A DNA stretch of 18,805 nt. Origin: Spirochaetaceae bacterium. Lineage in GTDB: Bacteria; Spirochaetota; Spirochaetia; Treponematales; Breznakiellaceae. This document shows, in pieces, positions 7,148 to 15,098 of this stretch; position 1 is the stretch's first letter; every line of letters begins with the position of its first letter. The position numbers and the translations under genes were made by a program. The DNA lies in NCBI GenBank assembly GCA_031257135.1, contig JAIRPH010000024.1:1-18805 (forward strand). The letters are read 5' to 3'. Below the pieces are notes generated by a model. That model ran no database searches and was not told the origin of the DNA. It saw only the letters and a list, made by a program, of their open reading frames with translations.

Positions 7148-7156
7148 TGGTATAAT
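7148..7156 (+). promoter_or_regulatory. Perfect extended -10 (TGG-TATAAT)
   Basis: TGGTATAAT at 7148-7156 is a consensus extended -10 with no matching -35. A transcript would start near 7161-7164, on or next to an ATG at 7161, and could run into the dehydrogenase gene. Confidence 0.45.
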
Positions 7157-7234
7157 CCTGATGATTTTGATACTATTACACGATGAAACGCCTTTGCAGG
7201 AGTTTGGAGTCAGACCCTCGAGAAACAGCAATTA

Positions 7235-7263
7235 TTGACGAAGCTATGGGCTTTTGGTATGGT
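7235..7263 (+). promoter_or_regulatory. Promoter candidate for the dehydrogenase gene
   Basis: TTGACG (7235-7240), a 17-bp spacer and TATGGT (7258-7263), with TG one base before the -10. The implied leader of about 125 nt contains the hairpins at 7325-7341 and 7357-7370. Confidence 0.45.
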
Positions 7264-7324
7264 TATGAGGCAAAGCGGACAGACGCTTGACCCCTCGGAC
7301 AGACGGGTAATTTTTTGCAAGGAG

Positions 7325-7370
7325 GACGGGCGAAGCCCGTCGGCGGTTTGTTCAAGGCTGATTTTTCAGC
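7325..7370 (+). promoter_or_regulatory. Two hairpins in the dehydrogenase leader
   Basis: GACGGGC-GAA-GCCCGTC (7325-7341) is a perfect 7-bp stem, and GCTGA-TTTT-TCAGC (7357-7370) a perfect 5-bp stem. The first begins at the end of AAGGAGG (7319-7325). Neither is followed by a U-tract long enough to be a standard terminator. Confidence 0.4.
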
Positions 7371-7394
7371 GTTGGGTTTTACGCCGTAGTTTTT

Positions 7395-8672
7395 ATGAAG
7401 ACAAAAGCGGTCCGCATCTATGGAGTACAGGATTTGCGGCTTGAGGAATTCGAGCTTCCCGACATGAAAGAGGATGAAATCTTGGCGCGGGTGGTTTCGG
7501 ATTCTATTTGTATGTCCAGTCACAAACTGGCGATGCAGGGCGGAAAACATAAACGGGTCCGCTATGACCTGACGCGGCGTCCTGCGGTTATCGGGCATGA
7601 ATTTTGCGGGATCATCGAAAAAGTCGGGGCGAAATGGGCGGACCGATTCACCCCCGGGACAAAATTCGCCATTCAGCCTGCTCTGAACTATCCTGACGCT
7701 CAGGGGCAGGGAACGCTGTGGGCGCCGGGTTATTCTTACGAGTACATCGGCGGCGACGCGACGTATATCATTATCCCCTCGGAAGTAATGGAAATGAACT
7801 GCCTCTTGCCTTATACGGGGGATAATTTCTATCTGGGGTCTTTGGCGGAGCCGGTATCCTGTATTGCCGGAGCTTTTCACGCGCAGTATCACACTCGGGA
7901 AGGCTCCTACAATCACAGCATGGGCATCGCGGAGGGCGGTTCCGCGGCGCTTCTTGCCGGGGTAGGACCCATGGGGCTGGGAGCGATTGATTACGCGGTT
8001 CATAATCCCCGGAAACCTTCCCGGCTGGTTGTTACCGACATTGACGACGGCAGACTTGCCCGGGCGGCTCGGCTCCTTTCCGTCGAGGAAGCCCGAAAAC
8101 AGGGCGTAGAGCTTATCTATGTGAACACCAAAGATTCAGCCGATCCGGTGGATCATCTCAAATCCTTGAACCGGGGCAAACTCTTTGACGACGTGTTTGT
8201 GTTCGCGCCGGTCAAGCCGGTACTGGAACTGGGGGATAACCTGCTGGGGCATGACGGATGCCTAAACTTCTTCGCAGGACCCACAGACCCGGGTTTTTCG
8301 GCGGCTTTCAACTTTTACAACGTTCACTACGAGGCTCATCATATTGTAGGAACTTCCGGGGGCAATACCGACGATATGAACGAGTCCCTTAGCATGATGG
8401 CGGAAGGGACTTTGAATCCTGTCTTTATGGTAACTCACATCGGCGGGCTTAACGCGGTTGTTCAGGCTACGCTGGATTTGGACAAGATTCCCGGAGGCAA
8501 GAAGCTGATCTATACCCACAAGAAACTTGACCTCACGGCGATTGACGGCTTTGAGGAAAAAGGCAAAACCGATCCGTTTTACCGGAACCTTGGAGAAATC
8601 TGCGCCAAACATCAAGGTCTCTGGAACAAGGAAGCGGAAGAGTATCTTCTGGCTAATGCCCCGGACATTTAG
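7395..8672 (+). CDS. L-sorbose-1-phosphate reductase-like medium-chain dehydrogenase
   Basis: This 425-residue medium-chain dehydrogenase/reductase matches the SorE subfamily along its length. It starts MKTKAVRIYGVQDLRLEEFE and has ILARVVSDSICMSSHK, IGHEFCG, SLAEPVSCIAGAF, EGSYNHSMGI, DGCLNFFAGP and GTSGGNTDDM, all familiar from enteric SorE, as far as memory of that protein allows. GVGPMGLGA is the NAD(P) turn. The Cys of SICMSS and the His-Glu of GHEF are candidate ligands of the catalytic zinc; the four-cysteine structural zinc lobe is absent. SorE reduces L-sorbose 1-phosphate to glucitol 6-phosphate. No phosphotransferase genes lie nearby, so a related sugar phosphate or polyol substrate is equally possible. 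No ribosome site precedes ATG 7395, but the match to family N-termini and an in-frame stop at 7359 support this start. Confidence 0.8.
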   Translation: MKTKAVRIYGVQDLRLEEFELPDMKEDEILARVVSDSICMSSHKLAMQGGKHKRVRYDLTRRPAVIGHEFCGIIEKVGAKWADRFTPGTKFAIQPALNYPDAQGQGTLWAPGYSYEYIGGDATYIIIPSEVMEMNCLLPYTGDNFYLGSLAEPVSCIAGAFHAQYHTREGSYNHSMGIAEGGSAALLAGVGPMGLGAIDYAVHNPRKPSRLVVTDIDDGRLARAARLLSVEEARKQGVELIYVNTKDSADPVDHLKSLNRGKLFDDVFVFAPVKPVLELGDNLLGHDGCLNFFAGPTDPGFSAAFNFYNVHYEAHHIVGTSGGNTDDMNESLSMMAEGTLNPVFMVTHIGGLNAVVQATLDLDKIPGGKKLIYTHKKLDLTAIDGFEEKGKTDPFYRNLGEICAKHQGLWNKEAEEYLLANAPDI

Positions 8673-8711
8673 TTCCCGCAGAATCGGCGCGGATCGCGGC
8701 AATACAAAAAA

Positions 8712-10400
8712 ATGAAAAAAATTTTTCTGATGCTGTTTTTCCCTTTAACGGTATACGCCCAGATTGAGGGAGTCGCGTTGTGGAAACTGCCGGTAGGCGG
8801 AAAGGTTATCGGACTGCCTTCGGTGCAAGCCGGGTCTGTGGTGGTGTTGAGCGAAGACAAAACAGTAAGGGCTTTTTCCCGGCAGGGTCATGCGCTGTGG
8901 ACTTATGAGTCCGCGAAGGAGCTTAGTCCGTATATTACCCGATCTCGGGAAGGCGCGAATTATCTGTGTACCGCCGGAGGTACGCTGATTGCGTTGAACC
9001 GGATCGGCCGGGAGCTTTGGCGGACCGACATGAAGGCTTCTCCGGCGGGACCGATACTGTTAGGCTGGGACGGAAGGCTCTTCGTGCCGACTGATAAGAG
9101 CATATCCTGTTACACCACTGCGGGACGGCTTCTCTGGTACAAGAATCTGGAGGGTTCTCTCGCGGCGGCTCCTCGTTTGGACAATCGGGGAGGACTCATT
9201 GCGGCATTGGACACTGGGGAACTTCTGCACATTGACGGTTTTGGAAAGACCGCGGTAACTCAGCTTTCCGAGACGCCCGCCTTAATCATCAGTCTGGCGG
9301 AAGCGGAGCCTCAAGAAAAAGGAAAAAAAGATGAAAAACTGCCGGTTCTCATTTTGTACAAGAACGGCGGGCTTGAAGTTATCGGAGGCGAGTACCCGGC
9401 TTTGCCCGGTCTGCCGGCGCATCCGGTAGGAGCGGCGAATCGGAACGGCCGCACAGCGGTCGCCCTGAAAGACGGACAGGTGATACTGCTTTCTGCTGAG
9501 GAGGGAAAGATTCTCTGGGCTGGGAAAAGCGGCGTCGCGCCGGCGGAGAGCGGAGAGGACGGTCAGGAAACGGCGATGATCTACGACGAACGGGGGATTT
9601 ATATGCTTTCCAAAGCCGGAGCCGCAGGGTTTACCGAGCAGGGACAGCGGCAGTGGTTTATTCGGATTATCGGAGCTACGGCGGTTCCGATTTTCAGCGA
9701 TGAGGGGATGCTTTATTCCGGCGGGAATGACTGGTATCTGTACGCTTATCGCCTTGAGAACCGGACGCTGTTCCGGCAGGAGTCGTTGTACGGACCGCCG
9801 CCGGAGGGGTCTTATCGGTTAGGGCTTCCCTTTCCGGAACGGAAAGATTACAGCAATCGGTTTAGCGAAAGCGAGTTGAAAACGCAGTTTTCCCGAATAG
9901 ACAAAGCCTTAGCGGAAGGGCGGGTTGGAGAACAAGAGAAGGAGTTTACCGCCTTTTTGATGGAGGTTGCCGGGAGTTTGCGGAACAGCGTGAAAGCGTC
10001 TCAGGCGAAGCCGCCGGTGCAGTTTCGGGAGCGGATTCAGGCGGTTCGGTTGCTGGCGGTTTTGGGTTCGCAGGAGCTGATTCCGTTTTTGGCTGACCTT
10101 TTTTCGTATGAGCCTGATCCGCTGGTTAAGGCGGCGGCCGCGGAAGCCATCGGCGCAATCGGCGTTGATCCTGAAGGGCTTGGGATGCGGGCGTTTTCGC
10201 TGGAGGTCTTATCTCCGGGGCTAATGAAAGACGAATCGGTATTGCTTGCGGTAGCTTCTGCGGTAGGAGACCTCTGCCGGTTTTCCGGTCCGCCGGTAAT
10301 GCAGGCGGGATCGAGCATATTAGTAGCCCTTGCAGGCGCGGATAAGCCGCCGCGAGTACGGAATCGGGCTTTAGAAGAGATAAAATCCCTGACCCGCTGA
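8712..10400 (+). CDS. Exported beta-propeller protein with C-terminal HEAT repeats
   Basis: This 562-residue protein starts with a signal peptide, MKKIFLMLFFPLTVYA, with cleavage probably before QIEG, so it works in the periplasm. Residues 17-360 contain repeated blades with the PQQ-enzyme-like phrase A/L-W-x-x (GHALWTYESA, GRELWRTDM, GRLLWYKNLE, GKILWAGKSG, QRQWFIRI), which suggests a scaffold propeller, not a dehydrogenase. Residues 430-562 look like HEAT repeats (RERIQAVRLLAVLGSQELIP, then VKAAAAEAIGAIG). Such proteins usually hold partners or monitor envelope assembly, as BamB does, but the exact role is unknown. It lies 39 bp after the dehydrogenase and is probably co-transcribed. An A-rich stretch replaces a ribosome site before the ATG. 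Confidence 0.78.
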   Translation: MKKIFLMLFFPLTVYAQIEGVALWKLPVGGKVIGLPSVQAGSVVVLSEDKTVRAFSRQGHALWTYESAKELSPYITRSREGANYLCTAGGTLIALNRIGRELWRTDMKASPAGPILLGWDGRLFVPTDKSISCYTTAGRLLWYKNLEGSLAAAPRLDNRGGLIAALDTGELLHIDGFGKTAVTQLSETPALIISLAEAEPQEKGKKDEKLPVLILYKNGGLEVIGGEYPALPGLPAHPVGAANRNGRTAVALKDGQVILLSAEEGKILWAGKSGVAPAESGEDGQETAMIYDERGIYMLSKAGAAGFTEQGQRQWFIRIIGATAVPIFSDEGMLYSGGNDWYLYAYRLENRTLFRQESLYGPPPEGSYRLGLPFPERKDYSNRFSESELKTQFSRIDKALAEGRVGEQEKEFTAFLMEVAGSLRNSVKASQAKPPVQFRERIQAVRLLAVLGSQELIPFLADLFSYEPDPLVKAAAAEAIGAIGVDPEGLGMRAFSLEVLSPGLMKDESVLLAVASAVGDLCRFSGPPVMQAGSSILVALAGADKPPRVRNRALEEIKSLTR

Positions 10401-10414
10401 CCTCCGAAAAAAAC

Positions 10415-12802
10415 TTACGGCAGAACAGGAGAAAGGGGATACAGCTCTCGGCAGACCGCAAAATAAGAGGCGGGCTGAGACGGGTCGCTCAGGCTTTTCG
10501 CCAGCACCTCGCGGCGGATTAAGCCATAGACGGAACCGCCGGTTTTGGCAAGGCGGTAGGCTTTTTCGTCTTTCGCCGGCACGAAATCCGCAGGAATAGC
10601 GGGTTCGGACGCGCTCTGGTAGGAATACCCCCACAAAAGCGAGGAAAGGGAATATTTTTTAACGCCGAACGGGATTTTGAGGGCGGAAGCTGAAGCGACG
10701 CGGAAGCCTTCGGGCAGGCAAGGGTTCAGCGCGGCGGCGAAATCTTCCGGGCTTACGGATACTTCGGTGTCAACCGCCGCGATTTCAGCGTCAGCCTCGA
10801 CGCCGACGCTTAACGGCGAGGCAATCTCCAGCCGGGGAAGCGGATTAAACCCCTGAGAATAGGAAATCGGAATGTTTCCCCGCAGAAAAGCCATCGAAAA
10901 AATCTCCGCTACCGCAAGATGCGGCTGAAATACCGCGCTTTTCTTCTTGGTAAAGGCGAAAAGCATCCGATAAGTATCGGTTTCAGGCTTCCGGGGCGGA
11001 TTTAAGGGGCGGGGCTTTGCCGGAATCGGGGTTTCCTCAAGGTTTTCCGCGATATCCGCGCCACCGCCGCAGACTCCGCAGGGATGATCGCAGTCCGAGG
11101 CGCATATCGGCGTGGCTTCCCGGCGTTCAGACTTCAAGGCTTCCCGGTCAATATACCCGGAAGAAATCCCGGACTCGATTCCGTCCCAAGGAAGCGTCCG
11201 CTCCGGCGGAATACCCGCCAAAACCTCCCTGACCAGCGGCTCGTAGCGTTCAAAAAGCCCTCGCCAGAGGTCTTTGCGGATATACTCGGTCCACGCATCC
11301 AGCCGGCACCCCGCGGCGCAGGCATCCTCGATGAGTCCGCCCGTCCGCTCGTCTCCCCGGCTTATCACGCCCTCAATCGCAGAAATAAAAGGGTCCTGAA
11401 TCCCCACCTTATGCCCAAGGGGTTTCAAAACCGCCCGGATATAATTCAGCCTGCGCCAAGCCTCGGCTTCGCCAAGCTGAGGCATACGCTGATAGGGCGT
11501 ATGAGGCTTAGGCACAAAGGTCCCAACGTTGATATTAAAACGCATCCCAGTCTTCCCAGCGATATCCCGAATAAAATCCGTAATTTCAAGAGCTTCCCCG
11601 TCGGATTCCGCCGGCTCCAAGCGGGGAAGCCCTATCATAAAGTAAAACTTCGCCCCTTTCCAGCCGTATTTCCGGGCTTCCCGCAAAATTGCAATTACCT
11701 CGTCTCGGGAAACGCTCTTGTTAAGCCCAATCTGCCCGGAACCGCTTGGGGTTTCCACCGCAAAGGTAAGCCCGCTTCGGCGCACTTCCGAGATTTCCGC
11801 CAGCAAAGGCAGAGAAAATGAGGAAACCTTGAGAGAAGGAAGCTGAAACGAAACGCGATGCTTCCCGTACGCGGCGTTCAGCGCGTATACGAGACTGCCG
11901 ATGCCCCGATAATCTCCGGTCGAAAGCGAGGAAAGACTGATTTCCCGATACCCTCCCCGGAAGATAAACGCCTCCGCTTCCTGAAGAACCGTCCCCGCGG
12001 GCTTTTGACGCATCGGGCGGTACCAGTAGCCGGCGTGACAGAAACGGCATCCATTGGGACAGCCCCGCATGATTTCCACGGCTCCGTGATGCTGTATTAC
12101 TTTCATGCTGGGAACTGGAAATACCGGAGGCGAAGGCTCTCGCCGCGCGAAGCCGGTATCCACAGCCCGCCGGACAAGGCTTTTCCCCGAAACCCACACC
12201 GAAGGATGCTCCCCAAGGTACGCAAGCAGAGCGGCTCGGTCTTGCCCCGCCCGCTTCATAACCGACGCCTCCTGTATAAGCTCGAAGAACCCCCCCTCGG
12301 CTTCGCCTATCCAGAAGGCGTCGATAAACCGGCTGTAGGGCAGAGGATTAGAAACGCAGGGACCCCCCATGATAACAATGGGATGATCCCTCCGGTCGCA
12401 GGCGCGCAGAGGAATCCCTCCGGCAGACAGCATCGCAAGAACGCCGGTAATCCCCAACTCGTAGCCCAGCGTAAATAAGAGCATATCCGCCTTCCCAAGA
12501 GGAATACCCGTATCTAGCCCGTAAAGCGGAATCCCGCGTTTTTTCAGAAGAGCCTCAAAGTCAGGGGCAGGCGCGAAAGCCCGGTCGCAGGAAACCCCTT
12601 CCAGCCGGTTAAGCCCGTTGTAGAGTATCCGCAGAGCCTGGTTTGACATACCGATTTCATAAAGATCAGGAAAGGCTATGACCGTCTGCAACGCCGCGGA
12701 AGGCTTCGCAAGACGTCCGTACTCGCCCCCCGCGTAGCGGCTGGGCTTCTCAACCTCCAGCAGACCGCTTCCTAAGTCCGATAAAGGATCGATGCGTTTC
12801 AT
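10415..12802 (-). CDS. B12-binding-type radical SAM protein fused to DUF2344 domain
   Basis: This 795-residue protein combines two families usually described separately. Residues 1-240 form a cobalamin-binding-like domain (IAFPDLYEIGMSNQALRILY, IVIMGGPCVSNP; no DxHxxG motif). Residues 241-480 are the radical SAM core with C248-x3-C252-x2-C255 (RGCPNGCRFCHAG) binding the 4Fe-4S cluster. Residues 567-578 hold a second cluster, C567-x3-C571-x3-C575-x2-C578, in the TPxC...C..CGVC setting typical of the TIGR03960 family. Residues 611-795 match DUF2344/TIGR03936 (YRMLFAFTKKKSAVFQPHLA, ISYSQGFNPLPRL). The substrate is unknown; a tRNA, ribosomal or cofactor modification is conceivable, not shown. Its ATG follows the TAA of the chemoreceptor gene with no gap (TAAATG), so the two are probably translated together. 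It converges with the propeller gene, 14 bp apart. Confidence 0.88.
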   Translation of the reverse strand: MKRIDPLSDLGSGLLEVEKPSRYAGGEYGRLAKPSAALQTVIAFPDLYEIGMSNQALRILYNGLNRLEGVSCDRAFAPAPDFEALLKKRGIPLYGLDTGIPLGKADMLLFTLGYELGITGVLAMLSAGGIPLRACDRRDHPIVIMGGPCVSNPLPYSRFIDAFWIGEAEGGFFELIQEASVMKRAGQDRAALLAYLGEHPSVWVSGKSLVRRAVDTGFARREPSPPVFPVPSMKVIQHHGAVEIMRGCPNGCRFCHAGYWYRPMRQKPAGTVLQEAEAFIFRGGYREISLSSLSTGDYRGIGSLVYALNAAYGKHRVSFQLPSLKVSSFSLPLLAEISEVRRSGLTFAVETPSGSGQIGLNKSVSRDEVIAILREARKYGWKGAKFYFMIGLPRLEPAESDGEALEITDFIRDIAGKTGMRFNINVGTFVPKPHTPYQRMPQLGEAEAWRRLNYIRAVLKPLGHKVGIQDPFISAIEGVISRGDERTGGLIEDACAAGCRLDAWTEYIRKDLWRGLFERYEPLVREVLAGIPPERTLPWDGIESGISSGYIDREALKSERREATPICASDCDHPCGVCGGGADIAENLEETPIPAKPRPLNPPRKPETDTYRMLFAFTKKKSAVFQPHLAVAEIFSMAFLRGNIPISYSQGFNPLPRLEIASPLSVGVEADAEIAAVDTEVSVSPEDFAAALNPCLPEGFRVASASALKIPFGVKKYSLSSLLWGYSYQSASEPAIPADFVPAKDEKAYRLAKTGGSVYGLIRREVLAKSLSDPSQPASYFAVCRELYPLSPVLP

Positions 12803-14974
12803 TTACTCTACTTTAAATCGGGAAACTTCCCGAACCAACACGTCAATAGTTTCCTTGTTGCGGTTGCTTATAACATTCACTTGAGTCACGGCGGTATTGA
12901 TCTGAGCCGCGCCGTGAACCATTTCAGACATACCGTTCGCGATTTCCTGAGTCATCTGTTCCAAGTTCCGGCTTTCCTTTGCGATTTCCTGACTGCCGCA
13001 AAGCATTTCCTCGGAGCCGTGCTTTACTACGCCGGTAATCTCGTTCAGTTCCGCAATGGATTGAAGAATCTGCTTGCTCCCAATGCCCTGCTCCTCCATA
13101 GCGTTCCGAACCTGCTCTTCCTGATTCATCACCAGCCGCACCCCTGAATCAATGGATTCAAACCGGTTCAGCACCGCCGCGGTGGATTCGGTTATCTTGT
13201 CGATTGAGTTTTTGATCTTGGTAAGCACCTCGGCTATGGTTTTAGACTGCTTGCTGGAAGATTCCGCCAGCTTGCGGATTTCCCCGGCAACCACCGCAAA
13301 GCCTTTGCCCGTTTCGCCTGCGTGAGCGGCTTCAATCGCGGCGTTCATCGAAAGCAGATTCGTCTGGGCCGCGATGTTTTCCATCACCTTGTTGATCTCC
13401 AGCAGTCCCGCGGACTCCGCGGCTATCTCCTTGATGTCCATAGCTACGCCCTGCAAGCCCCCTCGCCCCGCCTCGGATGCCTCGAAGAGGACTTTGACGT
13501 TATCCGTATTCTTAACTAAGGTTTTGGTTACGGCTTGAATGTTCGCCAGCATCTGCTCGACAGCCGAAGACGACCGGTTCACGCTCTCCGCTTGGCGGTC
13601 GATGTGACTGTTCAGCTTGTCGATGTTGCGGGCTATCTGCTCGATAGTCGAATTCGTCTGGGTCACGCTTGCGGACTGATTGATAATCCGGCTCTTAATG
13701 CTTTGAATATTGGCGGTAATCTCATTGATCGCCGCGGCCGTTTCGCTCATGTTTGAGGCAAGCTCATACCCTATATCGAACAATATCGAAGCCTGCCGCT
13801 TAATGACCACGACCAAGTCTTTAATCTTGCCCAAGGTAAGATTAAAATAGTTCCCCAAATCTCCGACTTCGTCCTTAGACGTAACCTTGATCTGCTTGGT
13901 AAGGTCTCCTTCGCCGTCGGATATGTCTTTGAGCGTAAGAGATACCTCGATAATAGGCTTAACCGCATGATTTATCAAAACGTACACCAAAATCACCGTA
14001 GCCGCAAAAGCAATCAACGCGAAACCGCCGGTAAAGGCTATTAAACCGTAAACCGGACCCAAAACTACTCTTATATCTACATCCGCAACCAGCATCCACG
14101 GCGTCTTGACCGCCCCAACATAAAAAGGATAGCCCTGCGTAATGGTTTCGCCGTACCTGACCATCGCAGGCTTCCCGTTTTTGAGGGCTTCTTCAAAGGA
14201 CCTAATGCCTTCGGCGCCGAGCATCTCCGCGGACGCCTGCTGAAAGGCTTTGCCGATCTGGTCAGGATGATCGCCGTGAGCCGCTATAACGCCGTCATGG
14301 GCAAAGAGCATGATTTCGCCGGAATTTTCATAGGGCTTGAAATGCTCCAGCTCCCTTTGGGTAATAGATAAATCTACGATAATCCCCACCACCCCTACCG
14401 GAGCCGAGGCTCCGCCGATAATAGGATAAGTTATATCTACCGTGTAAACGCTCCGCCCTCCGACCTGCCTAAGAATCGGACTGCTGATAACCGGCACATT
14501 GGAAAGCGTATTGAGAAGAGCCTGAGAATCCTGATACGCGGTAAGCTGGAGACTGCCGGAAGTTCTGGTATATAAGGGGATATAATTGCCTTTATCGTCG
14601 GTCCATGACTCATATACCATGTCCGCGTCTCTGCCGTCGATAACCCCCGGTTTCCATACGGTATAAATCCCTACGAAACTAGGATTGGACTCCATAATCC
14701 CCCGCATGGCGTTGTTGAACTGCCGGCGGCGGTTTTCGAGGAGAATCGTTTCGTAGCTGTTCATAATTTCCGCCAGAGCCTTAACGACTCCGTAATAGGC
14801 TCCGTACTGAGACTGCAAATCCATCGCATGAAGACCGGCCGTTAATTCCATCCGCCGATAGGCTTCCTCAATCTGATGATTAACAGAACGTATCAGCAGT
14901 ACAAGAGAAATAACCGATACCGCCACAACCATAAGTCCCGTAATGATCAGAGTCAGTCTAGTTTTTAGTTTCAT
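12803..14974 (-). CDS. Methyl-accepting chemotaxis protein with dCache sensor
   Basis: This 723-residue transmembrane chemoreceptor starts at ATG 14974, with AGGAG 5 nt upstream; the in-frame TTG at 14977 is less likely. Helix TM1 is at about 8-30. Residues 31-305 form a double Cache sensor (VYESWTDDKGNYIPLYTR, PVISSPILRQVGG, APVGVVGIIVDLS). The RxWY amino-acid-binding signature is not seen, so the ligand is open. TM2 is at about 306-335 and HAMP at 336-385. The signalling coiled coil holds the conserved hairpin tip (NLLSMNAAIEAAHAGETGKG), which contacts CheA and CheW. No C-terminal CheR-tethering pentapeptide is present. A good promoter lies upstream, and the stop codon abuts the radical SAM gene. 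Confidence 0.96.
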   Translation of the reverse strand: MKLKTRLTLIITGLMVVAVSVISLVLLIRSVNHQIEEAYRRMELTAGLHAMDLQSQYGAYYGVVKALAEIMNSYETILLENRRRQFNNAMRGIMESNPSFVGIYTVWKPGVIDGRDADMVYESWTDDKGNYIPLYTRTSGSLQLTAYQDSQALLNTLSNVPVISSPILRQVGGRSVYTVDITYPIIGGASAPVGVVGIIVDLSITQRELEHFKPYENSGEIMLFAHDGVIAAHGDHPDQIGKAFQQASAEMLGAEGIRSFEEALKNGKPAMVRYGETITQGYPFYVGAVKTPWMLVADVDIRVVLGPVYGLIAFTGGFALIAFAATVILVYVLINHAVKPIIEVSLTLKDISDGEGDLTKQIKVTSKDEVGDLGNYFNLTLGKIKDLVVVIKRQASILFDIGYELASNMSETAAAINEITANIQSIKSRIINQSASVTQTNSTIEQIARNIDKLNSHIDRQAESVNRSSSAVEQMLANIQAVTKTLVKNTDNVKVLFEASEAGRGGLQGVAMDIKEIAAESAGLLEINKVMENIAAQTNLLSMNAAIEAAHAGETGKGFAVVAGEIRKLAESSSKQSKTIAEVLTKIKNSIDKITESTAAVLNRFESIDSGVRLVMNQEEQVRNAMEEQGIGSKQILQSIAELNEITGVVKHGSEEMLCGSQEIAKESRNLEQMTQEIANGMSEMVHGAAQINTAVTQVNVISNRNKETIDVLVREVSRFKVE

Positions 14975-15029
14975 CAAGGCTCCTTTATTCCAGCCAAGTC
15001 CTCAAAAGGCTTAGTTCAGCCGCTTGCCC

Positions 15030-15055
15030 GCCGTAAACCCAAGCCGGTTTACGGC
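15030..15055 (-). promoter_or_regulatory. Strong hairpin in the chemoreceptor leader
   Basis: GCCGTAAACC (15030-15039) and GGTTTACGGC (15046-15055) pair perfectly over 10 bp around a 6-nt loop. It begins about 8 nt after the predicted start of the chemoreceptor transcript. No U-tract follows on either strand, so it is not a standard terminator. It may stabilise the RNA 5' end or bind a protein. Confidence 0.6.
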
Positions 15056-15069
15056 AAACCTGCTTAATT

Positions 15070-15098
15070 AAAATAGCGTATTATTATTTTTCAGTCAA
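15070..15098 (-). promoter_or_regulatory. Promoter of the chemoreceptor gene
   Basis: On the minus strand TTGACT (15098-15093) and TATTTT (15075-15070) are 17 bp apart, with an A/T-rich spacer. The -35 overlaps the stop codon of the upstream membrane-protein gene. This looks like a housekeeping sigma promoter; a sigma-28 TAAA/GCCGATAA pair was looked for and not found. Confidence 0.6.

Larger units (their letters stand above)
7053..7394. other. 342-bp bidirectional control region without a convincing gene
   Basis: The region separates the leftward lipoprotein from the rightward dehydrogenase. It holds a minus-strand promoter candidate, two plus-strand promoter candidates, two small hairpins and an unattached AAGGAGG (7319-7325). 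The only open frames are a 25-codon one (7161-7238) and a longer one beginning at TTG 7235 that runs into the dehydrogenase gene in another frame. Neither has a ribosome site. Confidence 0.6.

Noticed and set aside
7263..8003. 246-codon minus-strand frame across the dehydrogenase start
   Set aside because: Shadow of the SorE-like gene; Arg- and Pro-rich with no ribosome site.
11084..12478. Two long plus-strand frames (11084-11821 and 11858-12478)
   Set aside because: They are antisense to the radical SAM gene, whose motifs are unmistakable; the Arg- and Pro-rich composition is that of a shadow frame in GC-rich sequence.
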